Notes: generated by a model not told the origin, from the letters alone. A DNA stretch of 64,000 bases from Lysinibacillus fusiformis (GCF_007362955.1 NZ_CP041696.1:62001-126000), one strand, 5' to 3'. Counted from the first letter of the stretch, positions 46,871-55,455 are shown. Translations and numbers: made by a program.

Positions 46871-46905
46871 AAGAGCCCCTCCAACTGGTGGGGCTCTTAA
46901 CTATT
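46871..46905 (+). terminator. Terminator of the polyamine operon
   Basis: AAGAGCCCC (46871-46879) pairs perfectly with GGGGCTCTT (46890-46898); the following T-run is weak. Confidence 0.65.
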
Positions 46906-46921
46906 TACAAATGTTATTAAC

Positions 46922-46968
46922 TCGAAAATACAGGACTCTTCCCACGCTGAGGAAGTACTGTATTTTTC
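46922..46968 (-). terminator. Terminator of the secreted protein gene
   Basis: AATACAG near 46926 pairs with CTGTATT near 46958, and the stem extends inward through ACTCTTCC and GGAAGTA with bulges. The transcript would end in TTTTCG on the minus strand and TTTTTC on the plus strand. Confidence 0.6.
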
Positions 46969-46969
46969 T

Positions 46970-47884
46970 TTAAGGTAACATTGTCATCCAGCTACCCATA
47001 TGATGAATGGCAATACCCTTGTAACTTTCTGAATTCGCATAATGATGTTGAATGAGCACTAATTGCTTATTCATAAAGTCTTCTCCTTCTTCATAGAAGG
47101 TAATATTTTGCCCTTCACTAGAAGATCCTGTTTCAACGCCTACAACTATTGATTTATTTACTTTGTTTCCATATGCTATCTCATTTTCAATAATTTTGAT
47201 AATCTCTTCAGCGGTATCACGATATGCCATAATCGTAACACTTTCTACTTCGTCAATAACCCATTCAGCTAGAGTTCCGGTCCCATATTGATTGCTATAG
47301 GTGATTTCATCAAACCAAAATGGCATATCTGCCTCAAGAGGAACTTGTAATTGATGTGCCTCCTCTTTTGCTTTGATGAGTATTGCTTGATAAGCTTGGA
47401 TTGTTTTTGCTTGATTTCTCTCCCACCCTGTATTTAAATAAGGCTCTACATCCAGATGAATACCTACAAATCGCTCTGATGTTGTGGCCTTACTATTATA
47501 GGATTTTAACCAATCCATGAACTGATCCAACTCTTTATAGCCTTTAGCTGAAACCCAACTTGAAGCACCATCCAATGCGTACACTTTGATGCCTCTTGCT
47601 GTTGCTTTTTCGATAAAACTTCTATAAGTACTATATGTAATATCATAATTAATTTGTAAATATACTTTGAAAATGTATTTCTCTTCTAAAAAGTTAAGGA
47701 CACCCGCTTCATCTTCGATAAGCATCGCAGTATCCCATACCCATGTCATTCTTTCTTGCATTGGCATCGCATCAGCCTTTCCAAATGAAACACCCAATAT
47801 ACTTACAATAGTTACAACAAAAATAATGACTGATATTAATAGTATTGGCCTTACCATTTCTTGCATCTTCATTCCGTTCGCCAA
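46970..47884 (-). CDS. Secreted or membrane-anchored TIM-barrel-like protein, unknown function
   Basis: A 304-residue protein with one N-terminal hydrophobic helix (RPILLISVIIFVVTIVSILG), then a body with RMTWVWDT, ARGIKVYALDGASSW, FVGIHLDVEPYLN, EADMPFWFDEI and SVTIMAYRDTAEEII. The DxE-type strand and the MAYRD strand resemble glycoside hydrolase-like (GH18-type) barrels, but the enzyme class is not clear. The start may be TTG 47884 or the ATGs at 47872 or 47866; no strong ribosome site is seen. A probable c-di-GMP riboswitch precedes it. Confidence 0.75.
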   Translation of the reverse strand: MANGMKMQEMVRPILLISVIIFVVTIVSILGVSFGKADAMPMQERMTWVWDTAMLIEDEAGVLNFLEEKYIFKVYLQINYDITYSTYRSFIEKATARGIKVYALDGASSWVSAKGYKELDQFMDWLKSYNSKATTSERFVGIHLDVEPYLNTGWERNQAKTIQAYQAILIKAKEEAHQLQVPLEADMPFWFDEITYSNQYGTGTLAEWVIDEVESVTIMAYRDTAEEIIKIIENEIAYGNKVNKSIVVGVETGSSSEGQNITFYEEGEDFMNKQLVLIQHHYANSESYKGIAIHHMGSWMTMLP

Positions 47885-47887
47885 GGC

Positions 47888-47990
47888 TCATAGAATAGAA
47901 CCTGGTAACCTGACAATCCTGTACTTAAAAGTGTTTAGACTCTTGGCTTTGCGTCCTTCCCTTTCGCTGAAGTTTGCCTTTATCAGTAGA
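47888..47990 (-). promoter_or_regulatory. Probable cyclic-di-GMP-I (GEMM) riboswitch
   Basis: The minus strand reads AAGGCAAAC, CAGCGAAAGGGAAGGACGC, AAAGCC, GTCTAAAC and finally AGGTTACCAGG in the order and approximate spacing of the GEMM-I aptamer, including the GCGAAA tetraloop, the GACGCAAAGCC block and the GGTTACC tetraloop receptor. It lies just upstream of the secreted protein gene. I see no clear terminator, so control may be at translation. Confidence 0.82.
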
Positions 47991-48120
47991 TTTTCACTTC
48001 AAATATTACACGGTTAAATTGTCCATGTCTGTAGTACAAATGAATAATTATCTATATAGTAAAAACAAAAATTTCATTCACACAGGTAGAATGATTTATT
48101 TCCCCTAGATTAAAAGAAAT

Positions 48121-48949
48121 AATCGAGTAGGAGGGAGTGATTAACTCCCGACCTCTCGCACCACCGTACGTACGGTTCCGTATACGGCGGTTCAATTAAG
48201 ATGAAAAACGCAAAGTTTCGTAACGCACTTGCAGACTTTTCAGCCCTTGGTTTTCCCAATAGAAATTGCCGAGGGTTCTGTGTAATATGGGGCTATTCGA
48301 AATGCGCCAGTACCCTTTTCGGGTATTTCCCCATTCGTATGCTTTTCTGTAAGGAACTTTAAAACGAATGAGATTTTTGACTCTTGTTCGGGGCTTCTTC
48401 CAATTCTTCCAAAGACACATTCGCAATCTTCTTATAATCCAGCTATCTAATGCCTTAAAGATAGTTGGTGTATCCGCTAACGCAAAATATCCACACCAGC
48501 CAATTAGATATTGGATTAATTTTCGGTCCCGATATTCCATTGGAAATGGCATCTTTCTAGAGGTAATTTCTCGTATTTTCTTCTTCATTCGCTCCAGGCT
48601 TGTTTTCGCAATCCGGACCTTAGTTTCTTTATGCTTCGAGAAACTAAAACCTAGTAACTTTCGGTTCCATGGTCGGTCAACTGCTGATTTCTTTTCATTT
48701 ACTTTTAATCGCAGTTTCTCTTCTATAAATCGCTGCACACTTGCGATTGTACGTTCTCCTGCACGTTTGCTCTTCACATAAATATTGCAGTCATCTGCGT
48801 AGCGAACAAATTTAAAATCGCACTCCGCCGTCTGGTTTCAGGATTTCGACACGACGTACCGGTTGCGGTTTATAGGTTCCCGCTAGAATTTGTGCCTTCT
48901 TCGGGATTAAGGACTTGCACCCTATAGTTCATGCGCATGCCGGGCGCAC
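48121..48949 (-). mobile_element. Degenerate group II intron
   Basis: The minus strand begins GTGCGCCCGGC at 48949 and continues to GGGTGCAAGTCC, a bacterial group II intron 5' end. It ends with the domain V region GGAACCGTACGTACGGTGG (about 48160-48180) and CCTACTCGATT at 48121. Most of domain I and of the maturase gene is missing, leaving about 830 bases instead of about 2 kb. It follows directly the T-run of the cheW-like gene terminator, the insertion preference known for group IIC introns. Confidence 0.88.
48196..48889 (-). pseudogene. Group II intron reverse transcriptase/maturase, internally deleted
   Basis: Residual N-terminal coding near 48889-48820 reads ILAGTYKPQPVRRVEILKPD, the start of the reverse transcriptase domain. 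It then jumps to FKFVRYADDCNIYVKSK, which carries the YADD catalytic motif, and from 48777 runs intact through the thumb and maturase domain (LLGFSFSKHK, YLIGWCGYFALADTP, KGYWRISNSPILHR) to the stop. The junction at 48818-48826 shares GAGTGCGA between both sides and changes the reading frame, so the enzyme is dead. Confidence 0.85.
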
Positions 48950-48983
48950 ATTGAAAAAACGTAGAGGCTCAGGCCTCTACGTT
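48950..48983 (-). terminator. Terminator of the cheW-like gene
   Basis: AACGTAGAGGC pairs with GCCTCTACGTT (arms 48958-48968 and 48973-48983) over a four-base loop, followed on the minus strand by TTTTTTC. The upstream arm lies in the last cheW codons and the stop codon TGA falls in the loop region. The intron begins right after. Confidence 0.88.
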
Positions 48984-49457
48984 TTCTTCTTCATTTTTAA
49001 GCATCTTGTGTAAATAATTAATAATTTCGCGGATACCGTCCAATGAGTTGACAAGTACTTTAGGGTCAACGTATGTAATCATACGATTTTCAAGATTAGC
49101 CACAGCTGTAAAGTAACGTGTTTTTGAATAATTGACAAGCCCCATCTGCTTTAATACCGACTCATCAAAATCAAGAATTTCACGAGCCTCCGTTACGAGT
49201 AACCCATAATTCACAACATCCGTATTTAATACGATGACACGTGCCGATTGTGAATTTGAAGAACGATTGTATAATATACGTTCAAAATCTAGCACAGGTA
49301 CAAGTTCTCCACGGATTCTTGTAAAGCCTAGTAAATAATTAGGTAAATGAGGAATCGGCGTAACATGCTCTAATTTTTCAATCGAGATCGCTTGTTCAAC
49401 TGGAACTGCATACTCCTCTGTTCCACAAGCAAAAACCACTGCCTTTACACTTTCCAT
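48969..49457 (-). CDS. CheW-like chemotaxis adaptor
   Basis: A 162-residue single CheW domain: VVFACGTEEYAVPVEQ, TPIPHLPNYLLGFTRIRGE, VPVLDFERIL and YGLLVTEAREILDFDES. It would couple chemoreceptors to the CheA kinase; it lacks a CheV receiver domain. A GGA site precedes the ATG. It is 25 bases downstream of the peptidase gene, so co-transcription is possible. Confidence 0.9.
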   Translation of the reverse strand: MESVKAVVFACGTEEYAVPVEQAISIEKLEHVTPIPHLPNYLLGFTRIRGELVPVLDFERILYNRSSNSQSARVIVLNTDVVNYGLLVTEAREILDFDESVLKQMGLVNYSKTRYFTAVANLENRMITYVDPKVLVNSLDGIREIINYLHKMLKNEEENVEA

Positions 49458-49481
49458 GCGGTCACTTCCTTTGATTCTGTG

Positions 49482-50597
49482 TTATTTTTTCACCGTCTCT
49501 TTGACTACTTCGACAAGCAAATCTGCTAATTTTTCTAATTCTTCTACTGGGATTTTTTCATTTGTCGTATGGATATCTTCATAACCAACAGATAAATTCA
49601 CCGTAGGAATACCAAATCCTGCAATGACATTGGCATCCGAGCCACCACCAGAAATGCCAAGCTGTGGTGTACGATTAATGTTCCGCGCTGCAGCCATAGC
49701 TACTTGCACTACTTTATCAGCTTCTGTCACACGGAAGCCAGGGTACATCAGCTTCACATCTACTTCAGCACGCGCACCCATCGCAGCAGCAACTTGCTCA
49801 AAAGTATCCTTCATATGCTTTGTTTGAGCATCTAATTTGGAACAATCAATAGAACGTGCTTCTGCTAAAATCGTCACTTCATCACAGACAATATTAGTTG
49901 CCTGACCACCTTCAAAACGACCAATATTTGCAGTTGTTTCTTCGTCTAAACGACCAAGTTTCATTTGTGCTATACATTTTGAAGCAACCGTAATTGCTGA
50001 TATCCCTTTTTCTGGTGCAACACCTGCATGAGCTGTTTTACCAATGATCTTTGCGAAAACTTTTGCTTGGAATGGAGCTGCTGTTACGATGCCACCAACC
50101 TTTCCATCACTGTCCACTGCAAAGCCATATTTTGCTTTAATTTTCGAAGAATCTAGTTCTTTTGCTCCCACTAGGCCGCTCTCTTCTCCTGCTGTAATGA
50201 TAAATTCAATATCACCATGTTCAATATTTTGCTCTTTTAAGCGCTTTACCATTTCAAATAATGCCGCAAGACCAGCTTTATCATCCGCACCTAAAATTGT
50301 TGTGCCATCAGAAACGATATAGCCGTCTTCACGAATCGATGGCTTAATGCCTTTCCCTGGCACGACTGTATCCATATGAGCAGTGAAATAGATTGGCTCT
50401 ACATCAAGAATACCTTTCAAAGTAGCAATTAAATTCCCTGCACCGTGTCCATTACGTGTATGTGCATCATCTTGCTCTACTGTAAATCCAAGTGCCGTTA
50501 ACTTATCAATTAAAATCGGTGCAATCACCTGTTCATGTTTTGTTTCTGAATCGATTTGTACGAGTTCAAAAAACTCTTCTACTAAACGACTTGTCAT
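49482..50597 (-). CDS. M20-family peptidase (PepT/YqjE-like)
   Basis: A 371-residue zinc aminopeptidase. Metal ligands appear in FTAHMDTVVPGKG and ILGADDKAG, the catalytic glutamates in TAGEESGLVGAKEL, and LGISGGGSDANVIAG with a late VGYEDIHTTNEK supplies further ligands. The dimerisation domain starts near KVFAKIIGKTAHAG. It is most like peptidase-T-type enzymes, including Bacillus YqjE, which sits in the same neighbourhood as yqjC and yqjD homologues. Confidence 0.88.
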   Translation of the reverse strand: MTSRLVEEFFELVQIDSETKHEQVIAPILIDKLTALGFTVEQDDAHTRNGHGAGNLIATLKGILDVEPIYFTAHMDTVVPGKGIKPSIREDGYIVSDGTTILGADDKAGLAALFEMVKRLKEQNIEHGDIEFIITAGEESGLVGAKELDSSKIKAKYGFAVDSDGKVGGIVTAAPFQAKVFAKIIGKTAHAGVAPEKGISAITVASKCIAQMKLGRLDEETTANIGRFEGGQATNIVCDEVTILAEARSIDCSKLDAQTKHMKDTFEQVAAAMGARAEVDVKLMYPGFRVTEADKVVQVAMAAARNINRTPQLGISGGGSDANVIAGFGIPTVNLSVGYEDIHTTNEKIPVEELEKLADLLVEVVKETVKK

Positions 50598-50725
50598 GTT
50601 GTAAGACTCCCTTAGTTTACGTGTTTTTCCACGTCATAGTATATGTATTATTTTAGCACAACCACTGTATAGTTGAAATAATTCGCATGAGATATCTTCC
50701 CTATTATGGGGAAGAACAAAAAATT

Positions 50726-50762
50726 GCCTGTGAAAAGAGGTGTGATTCCCTTTCCACAGGTA
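50726..50762 (-). terminator. Terminator of the coiled-coil protein gene
   Basis: CCTGTGGAAAGG pairs with CCTCTTTTCACAGG with small bulges, followed on the minus strand by CAATTTTTTG. Confidence 0.7.
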
Positions 50763-50765
50763 CCT

Positions 50766-51719
50766 TTATAATTGTAAAATAGCTGTCTTTTCTTCTTGTA
50801 ATGACGCCAAATATTCAAGTGCCTTATTATGCTTATCTTGCAATCGCCACACCGTATTATGTACATCATCCTGTACACGTGATACCTGCTCTCTTGCTGT
50901 TGATATTTTTGAATGCACAGACCATGCTGAAAAAATATCGTCGAAGAAATAATCCGCAAATTTCACAAAACCATCCGTCTCAACATGTAGCGATTTAGTA
51001 GACATATCTTGTACGTCTAATAGTTCATTTTGAAAACGTTGTAATGCGATTTGTGCATTATGAAGATAGCTTTCGGTTTTATCGAGTGCATCATGTTTTA
51101 AATGAGTAGCAATAAGACCGCCACCGAAAAACGTATCCCATGTCGAATAACCGCTTGCTGAGTGCAATGAAGCTGCTGCTTGACCAAGTTTAGTAAGAGC
51201 GACATCTCCTGCTTCTTCAGCTTCTTTTATTTCTAGCATGAGTTGCTTTGTTAGCATCTCTTCATTTGCTAATTGTTCTAATCTCTGCGATTTTTCAGGA
51301 GCATGTAATTGGAAATAGCCTTTCTTTTTTGCATTTAATTGTGAAAGGGCTTCTTGAAGCTGTTGTTCATTGATTTGAGTTAATTTTGCATGTACCTGAC
51401 CTAGATCCTCCTTCAAGTCTTGTTGGATATTTTTTGCTTCTTTAATTTTTAGCTCTAGGATTGCCGCTTTATCAATTTTCTCTGTACGTAGCTCATCTTG
51501 TTGTCCAGTCCATGTACGGATCATATTCATAAACGAAAAACCTTCCAATTTGTCGAGCCTGCTACGAATATGATCGAGTGCTGTTGAATGATTGTAAATT
51601 TCTTGTTGAGCACGGTCAATTTGCCCTTCAATTAAAAGCTTTTGTTCTCTTAATCTGCTAGCATTTCTTAATTGTGCATGAATCATTTCTTGTTCTTTCT
51701 GTAATTGTTGCCATTCCAT
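50766..51719 (-). CDS. Coiled-coil protein, unknown function
   Basis: A 317-residue, strongly helical protein. Long heptad-like stretches cover residues 1-60 and 85-170, and a middle block SGYSTWDTFFGGGLIATHLKH interrupts the helices. There is no signal peptide or membrane helix. A GGGAG site precedes the ATG. I do not recognise the family. It is separated from the carboxylase gene and has its own terminator. Confidence 0.75.
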   Translation of the reverse strand: MEWQQLQKEQEMIHAQLRNASRLREQKLLIEGQIDRAQQEIYNHSTALDHIRSRLDKLEGFSFMNMIRTWTGQQDELRTEKIDKAAILELKIKEAKNIQQDLKEDLGQVHAKLTQINEQQLQEALSQLNAKKKGYFQLHAPEKSQRLEQLANEEMLTKQLMLEIKEAEEAGDVALTKLGQAAASLHSASGYSTWDTFFGGGLIATHLKHDALDKTESYLHNAQIALQRFQNELLDVQDMSTKSLHVETDGFVKFADYFFDDIFSAWSVHSKISTAREQVSRVQDDVHNTVWRLQDKHNKALEYLASLQEEKTAILQL

Positions 51720-51853
51720 TCATCTCAACTCCCCTCTTATAGTTGTACGGATGAACGAGAAAAATGTTTCAATAATCTGTCATTTTATGCGGTTTTTTTC
51801 TTGTCTTGCACAGAAAAACCCAGTAACCAAATGGTTACCAGGCTTGTCCATAC

Positions 51854-53410
51854 TTATAGTGGAATGTTTCCGTGTTTTTTCTCCGGACGTGTTTCGTGTT
51901 TATTTGATAACATATCTAAAGCTTGGATTAGCTTAATTCGTGTATCACGAGGATCGATAACATCATCTACCATACCGCGAGATGCTGCCACGTAAGGGTT
52001 TGCAAACTTTTCTTTATATTCTTCGATTTTTGCTGCACGTGTTGCTTCTGGATCATCAGATTTCGCAATTTCACGTGCGAAGATGATGTTTGCTGCACCT
52101 GCTGCACCCATAACAGCGATTTCAGCGTTTGGCCAAGAGAATACAAGGTCAGCACCAATCGATTTAGAGTTAAGTGCAACATACGCACCACCGTAAGCTT
52201 TACGAAGAATCACTGTAATTTTTGGAACAGTTGCTTCTGAGTATGCATAAAGGATTTTCGCACCATGACGGATGATACCACCATGTTCTTGTTTTACACC
52301 TGGGAAGAAGCCAGAAACGTCTTCAAATGTGATGATTGGGACATTGTATGCATCACAAGTACGAATGAAACGAGCCGCTTTGTCTGAAGAGTCGATATCA
52401 AGTCCACCAGCTAATACTTTTGGTTGGTTACATACAAGACCCACTGATTCCCCAGCGATACGTGCAAAACCAACAACTACGTTTTTCGCAAATTCAGAGT
52501 GAACTTCCATGAATGAACCTTCGTCTACTACTTGTTCTACTACTTTACGCACGTCGTATGGACGAGTTGTTTCAATCGGCACAGTGTCTACGATTTCAGG
52601 ACGGTAGTCGTCACCCTCTGGCTTCGCTTGACGAGGTGCTTTCTCTTTATTGTTTTGCGGTAAATAGCTTAATAATTGTTTAATTTGGTCAACAGCTGCT
52701 TCTTCAGAAGGAGCACGGAAGTGAGCGTTACCACTGATTGCATTATTTACTTTTGAACCACCAAGGTCTTCAGCAGAGATTTTTTCACCTGTTACAGTTT
52801 CGATTACTTTTGGTCCAGTAATAAACATTTGTGATGTTTTATCTACCATAAGGATAAAGTCTGTGATTGCTGGAGAATACACAGCACCACCCGCACATGG
52901 ACCCATAATCACTGAGATTTGTGGAATTACACCAGAATAGATTGCATTACGGTAGAAAATATGACCGTAGCCATCAAGTGAAAGTACACCCTCTTGAATA
53001 CGAGCGCCACCTGAATCGTTAATACCAATGAATGGTGTACCGTTTTTCGCGGCAAGATCCATTACTGTCGCCATCTTTTTCGCGTGCATTTCACCAAGAG
53101 CTCCACCGAATACTGTGAAATCTTGAGAGAATAAGTATACTGGACGTCCGTTAATTTTACCGAAACCAGTTACTACACCGTCACCAGGGCCTTCCATTTT
53201 GTCCATGCCGAAGTCTACAGTACGATGTGTAATGAATGGGTTAATCTCGAAAAATGTACCTTCGTCAAGTAATAATTCAATACGTTCACGCGCCGTTAAT
53301 TTTCCTTTTTCATGTTGCTTCTCGATGCGCTCATAGCCGCCACCAAGTTCAATTACCGTCTTACGGTCATACAAGTCATTAATTTTGTCGAACATATCCA
53401 TACTGATCAC
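51854..53410 (-). CDS. Acyl-CoA carboxylase carboxyltransferase (propionyl-CoA carboxylase beta type)
   Basis: A 518-residue biotin-dependent carboxyltransferase subunit. It has GKLTARERIELLLDEGTF, VYLFSQDFTVFGGALGE, GINDSGGARIQEGV, GPCAGGAVYSPAITDF and SKSIGADLVFSWPNAEIAVM, as in PccB/MmdA/YqjD. It would transfer CO2 to or from propionyl/methylmalonyl-CoA. The GTG at 53410 overlaps the epimerase stop; an ATG three codons later is equally possible. No biotin carboxylase gene is adjacent, so its partner is elsewhere or the enzyme acts as a decarboxylase subunit. Confidence 0.9.
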   Translation of the reverse strand: MISMDMFDKINDLYDRKTVIELGGGYERIEKQHEKGKLTARERIELLLDEGTFFEINPFITHRTVDFGMDKMEGPGDGVVTGFGKINGRPVYLFSQDFTVFGGALGEMHAKKMATVMDLAAKNGTPFIGINDSGGARIQEGVLSLDGYGHIFYRNAIYSGVIPQISVIMGPCAGGAVYSPAITDFILMVDKTSQMFITGPKVIETVTGEKISAEDLGGSKVNNAISGNAHFRAPSEEAAVDQIKQLLSYLPQNNKEKAPRQAKPEGDDYRPEIVDTVPIETTRPYDVRKVVEQVVDEGSFMEVHSEFAKNVVVGFARIAGESVGLVCNQPKVLAGGLDIDSSDKAARFIRTCDAYNVPIITFEDVSGFFPGVKQEHGGIIRHGAKILYAYSEATVPKITVILRKAYGGAYVALNSKSIGADLVFSWPNAEIAVMGAAGAANIIFAREIAKSDDPEATRAAKIEEYKEKFANPYVAASRGMVDDVIDPRDTRIKLIQALDMLSNKHETRPEKKHGNIPL

Positions 53411-53820
53411 TTATCCCCTTTTCCACTTTTATCGCATAATTCATACAACACACCGAAAGATGATTTAGGATGCATGAAAGCTACCTCTGCACCACCAGCA
53501 CCTGGGCCTGGCTCATCAGATAAAAGACGTACGCCTTTTTCACGAAGTTCTGCCATACGCTCACGAATCCCTGTTACACCGAATGCAACATGATGAATAC
53601 CTTCACCACGTTTTTCGATGAATCCGTGAATGGCGCTTTTCTCACTCATTGGTTCTAATAACTCAATTTTCACGTTGCCAGCGTCGATGAATGCAACGCG
53701 AACCTGTTGAGATTCAACTTCTTCAACTTTCAGTAACTTTAACCCTAAAGTTTCTGTATAATATGTAATGCGTTCATCAAGATCACGCACCGCAATCCCG
53801 ATATGGTCTACTTTCTCCAT
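53407..53820 (-). CDS. mce: Methylmalonyl-CoA epimerase
   Basis: A 137-residue glyoxalase-fold (VOC) protein that interconverts the methylmalonyl-CoA epimers between the carboxylase and the mutase. Metal ligands are in VDHIGIAVRDL at the N-terminus, EGIHHVAFGV in the middle and VLYELCD at the end. It overlaps the carboxylase start by four bases, which supports coupled expression and the assignment. Confidence 0.92.
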   Translation of the reverse strand: MEKVDHIGIAVRDLDERITYYTETLGLKLLKVEEVESQQVRVAFIDAGNVKIELLEPMSEKSAIHGFIEKRGEGIHHVAFGVTGIRERMAELREKGVRLLSDEPGPGAGGAEVAFMHPKSSFGVLYELCDKSGKGDK

Positions 53821-53945
53821 GGTGACATCTCCTTCTGTTATGGTACATAATCTATTTTACAGACTTTTTTGTCAAAACTCTACTACTTGAGAAATTTTTC
53901 AGATTTGCTAAACTATTTATAAGAAAAGAAGGAGCGAACGAGCAT

Positions 53946-54041
53946 ATGAGTAATAAAAAATTTCAAAAAATCGTTGTTTATGCAATGATAGTGATTATGT
54001 TAATTTCATCTCTTGCATTCGGTTTATCGGTGCTAGTCTAA
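53946..54041 (+). CDS. prli42: Stressosome-associated small membrane protein Prli42
   Basis: A 31-residue single-helix protein starting MSNKKFQKIVVYAM, with a hydrophobic stretch to the C-terminus. Length, the basic N-terminus and the sequence pattern match Prli42, the miniprotein that anchors the stressosome to the membrane in Listeria and relatives. A GGAG site lies upstream. It is too short for routine gene finders. Confidence 0.85.
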   Translation: MSNKKFQKIVVYAMIVIMLISSLAFGLSVLV

Positions 54042-54061
54042 AGGAATGCTTAGCGTCCACG

Positions 54062-55039
54062 CTACTGTGGGCGCTCTTTCTTTACTTTCAGTCCTTTAAA
54101 TGACTGCTTTATTTCTAAATAACGGTCCATTTCTTCGATAAATTGATAAAGAGCCGCCTGGGCTAAAAATTCTTCATGGTTTATGGGCAATGGTAATTGA
54201 GAAAAATCTCGTTTCACACGCTCTAATTTCTCCCTAAATTTACCTGCCGTATTCCCTGAATGAACATGCTCTCCTAAGTCCTGCAAAAAGTCTGCCACGA
54301 GCGAAGCCTCTTGTACTATAACAGGAAGTGCCGTCACTTTTGGAAGTACTCGTTCAATTATCTCTAGTTGTTGTTCGCGCATATCAAAATACACATAATA
54401 GTCATTTTCTCGTCTCGTAAAATGGTTTTCAACATCTTTAAACGCTAATGATTTAGCACTATTCAATGCTTTGACCACTTGAATTAATTCCTGGCCGTCC
54501 CAAAATGTATCGCCTTCTCTTAAATACTCAGCAATTTCTAAAAAAATCTTGCTGTAAAGCTCCTCGATTTTCACTCGATAATAATTTAATTCTTTTTGAA
54601 TATCTGGCATATACATATTAATCGCAATTCCGGTTCCATAACCAATCGCCATTAAAGCCAACTCATTATAAACAAGAGCTAATGAAAAGCCCTCAGCTGC
54701 GTAGATATGCATAATAATAACCGCACTCGAAACAAAGCCATCTGCTACCTTTAATGACACAATGGTGGGTATAAAAACCACAAGCATGGCTGCTAATGTA
54801 AGCGGATGATACGTAAATAGTTCAAAGCTCAAAAATGCATAGAGCATGGCGATAATGCTCGCGACAAAGCGTGTATAGGCAGCGTGAAGGGATTTTTTCT
54901 TAGTCGGTTGCACACATAATATCGTTAGAATACCAGCTGACGCATAAGAAGCTAATTCGAAATACTGAGCAATGGCAATGGCAATGGCAGCACCGATTGC
55001 TGTTTTTAATGTACGATAGCCGATTGAAAATTTTTTCAA
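54062..55039 (-). CDS. Aromatic acid exporter-family membrane protein (YqjA-like)
   Basis: A 325-residue protein with about five or six hydrophobic helices in the first 140 residues (AIGAAIAIAIAQYF at the start, then ILCVQPTKKKSLHAAYTRF, a family motif). A soluble helical C-terminal part follows. This is the ArAE/DUF939 architecture of Bacillus YqjA. The TTG start has GGGAGG eight bases upstream. Substrate and direction are not established. Confidence 0.85.
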   Translation of the reverse strand: MKKFSIGYRTLKTAIGAAIAIAIAQYFELASYASAGILTILCVQPTKKKSLHAAYTRFVASIIAMLYAFLSFELFTYHPLTLAAMLVVFIPTIVSLKVADGFVSSAVIIMHIYAAEGFSLALVYNELALMAIGYGTGIAINMYMPDIQKELNYYRVKIEELYSKIFLEIAEYLREGDTFWDGQELIQVVKALNSAKSLAFKDVENHFTRRENDYYVYFDMREQQLEIIERVLPKVTALPVIVQEASLVADFLQDLGEHVHSGNTAGKFREKLERVKRDFSQLPLPINHEEFLAQAALYQFIEEMDRYLEIKQSFKGLKVKKERPQ

Positions 55040-55455
55040 GTCGACTGCCTCCCATCCTGCAGGGTTATTAGCGATTTTTTATTCATTAGACTCTGTAAAA
55101 TGTAATCTTTGATTTTTATACCTTTGCAAATTCACTCTCCCGTTGGGCTACCTACCTTGTAAAGTTACTGGGACCAACACACGGTTGCTCATGCAAGCTT
55201 TGACACTCGATGTGCCGATTTTGGTCATCGTTTTTACTTCGCTATATGGCAGGCTCTTAGCTATACTGCTCATGCCCTAGGTCGAAAAAAGGCACTTCAA
55301 TCTCCTTTATCACAAATTGACAAGTAAGCCTAATATAATCATCCACTAATAGCACGGTTAATCTTTCGCGCCTTAAAAAATAGCCAATATTACAAAAATT
55401 CGAAAAGGAATATGACTAAAGTGCACGAGACACCCTAGTCATAGTCATATGAATC
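55040..55455. other. Intergenic region without a supported gene
   Basis: About 415 bases between two minus-strand genes. No frame with a ribosome site is seen. A weak inverted repeat near 55405-55450 (ATGACTA with TTAGTCAT types) may terminate the bacilliredoxin transcript. Confidence 0.5.

Noticed and set aside
49624-50322. Long antisense frames opposite the M20 peptidase
   Set aside because: Typical shadow frames of a well-supported gene; no initiation signals.
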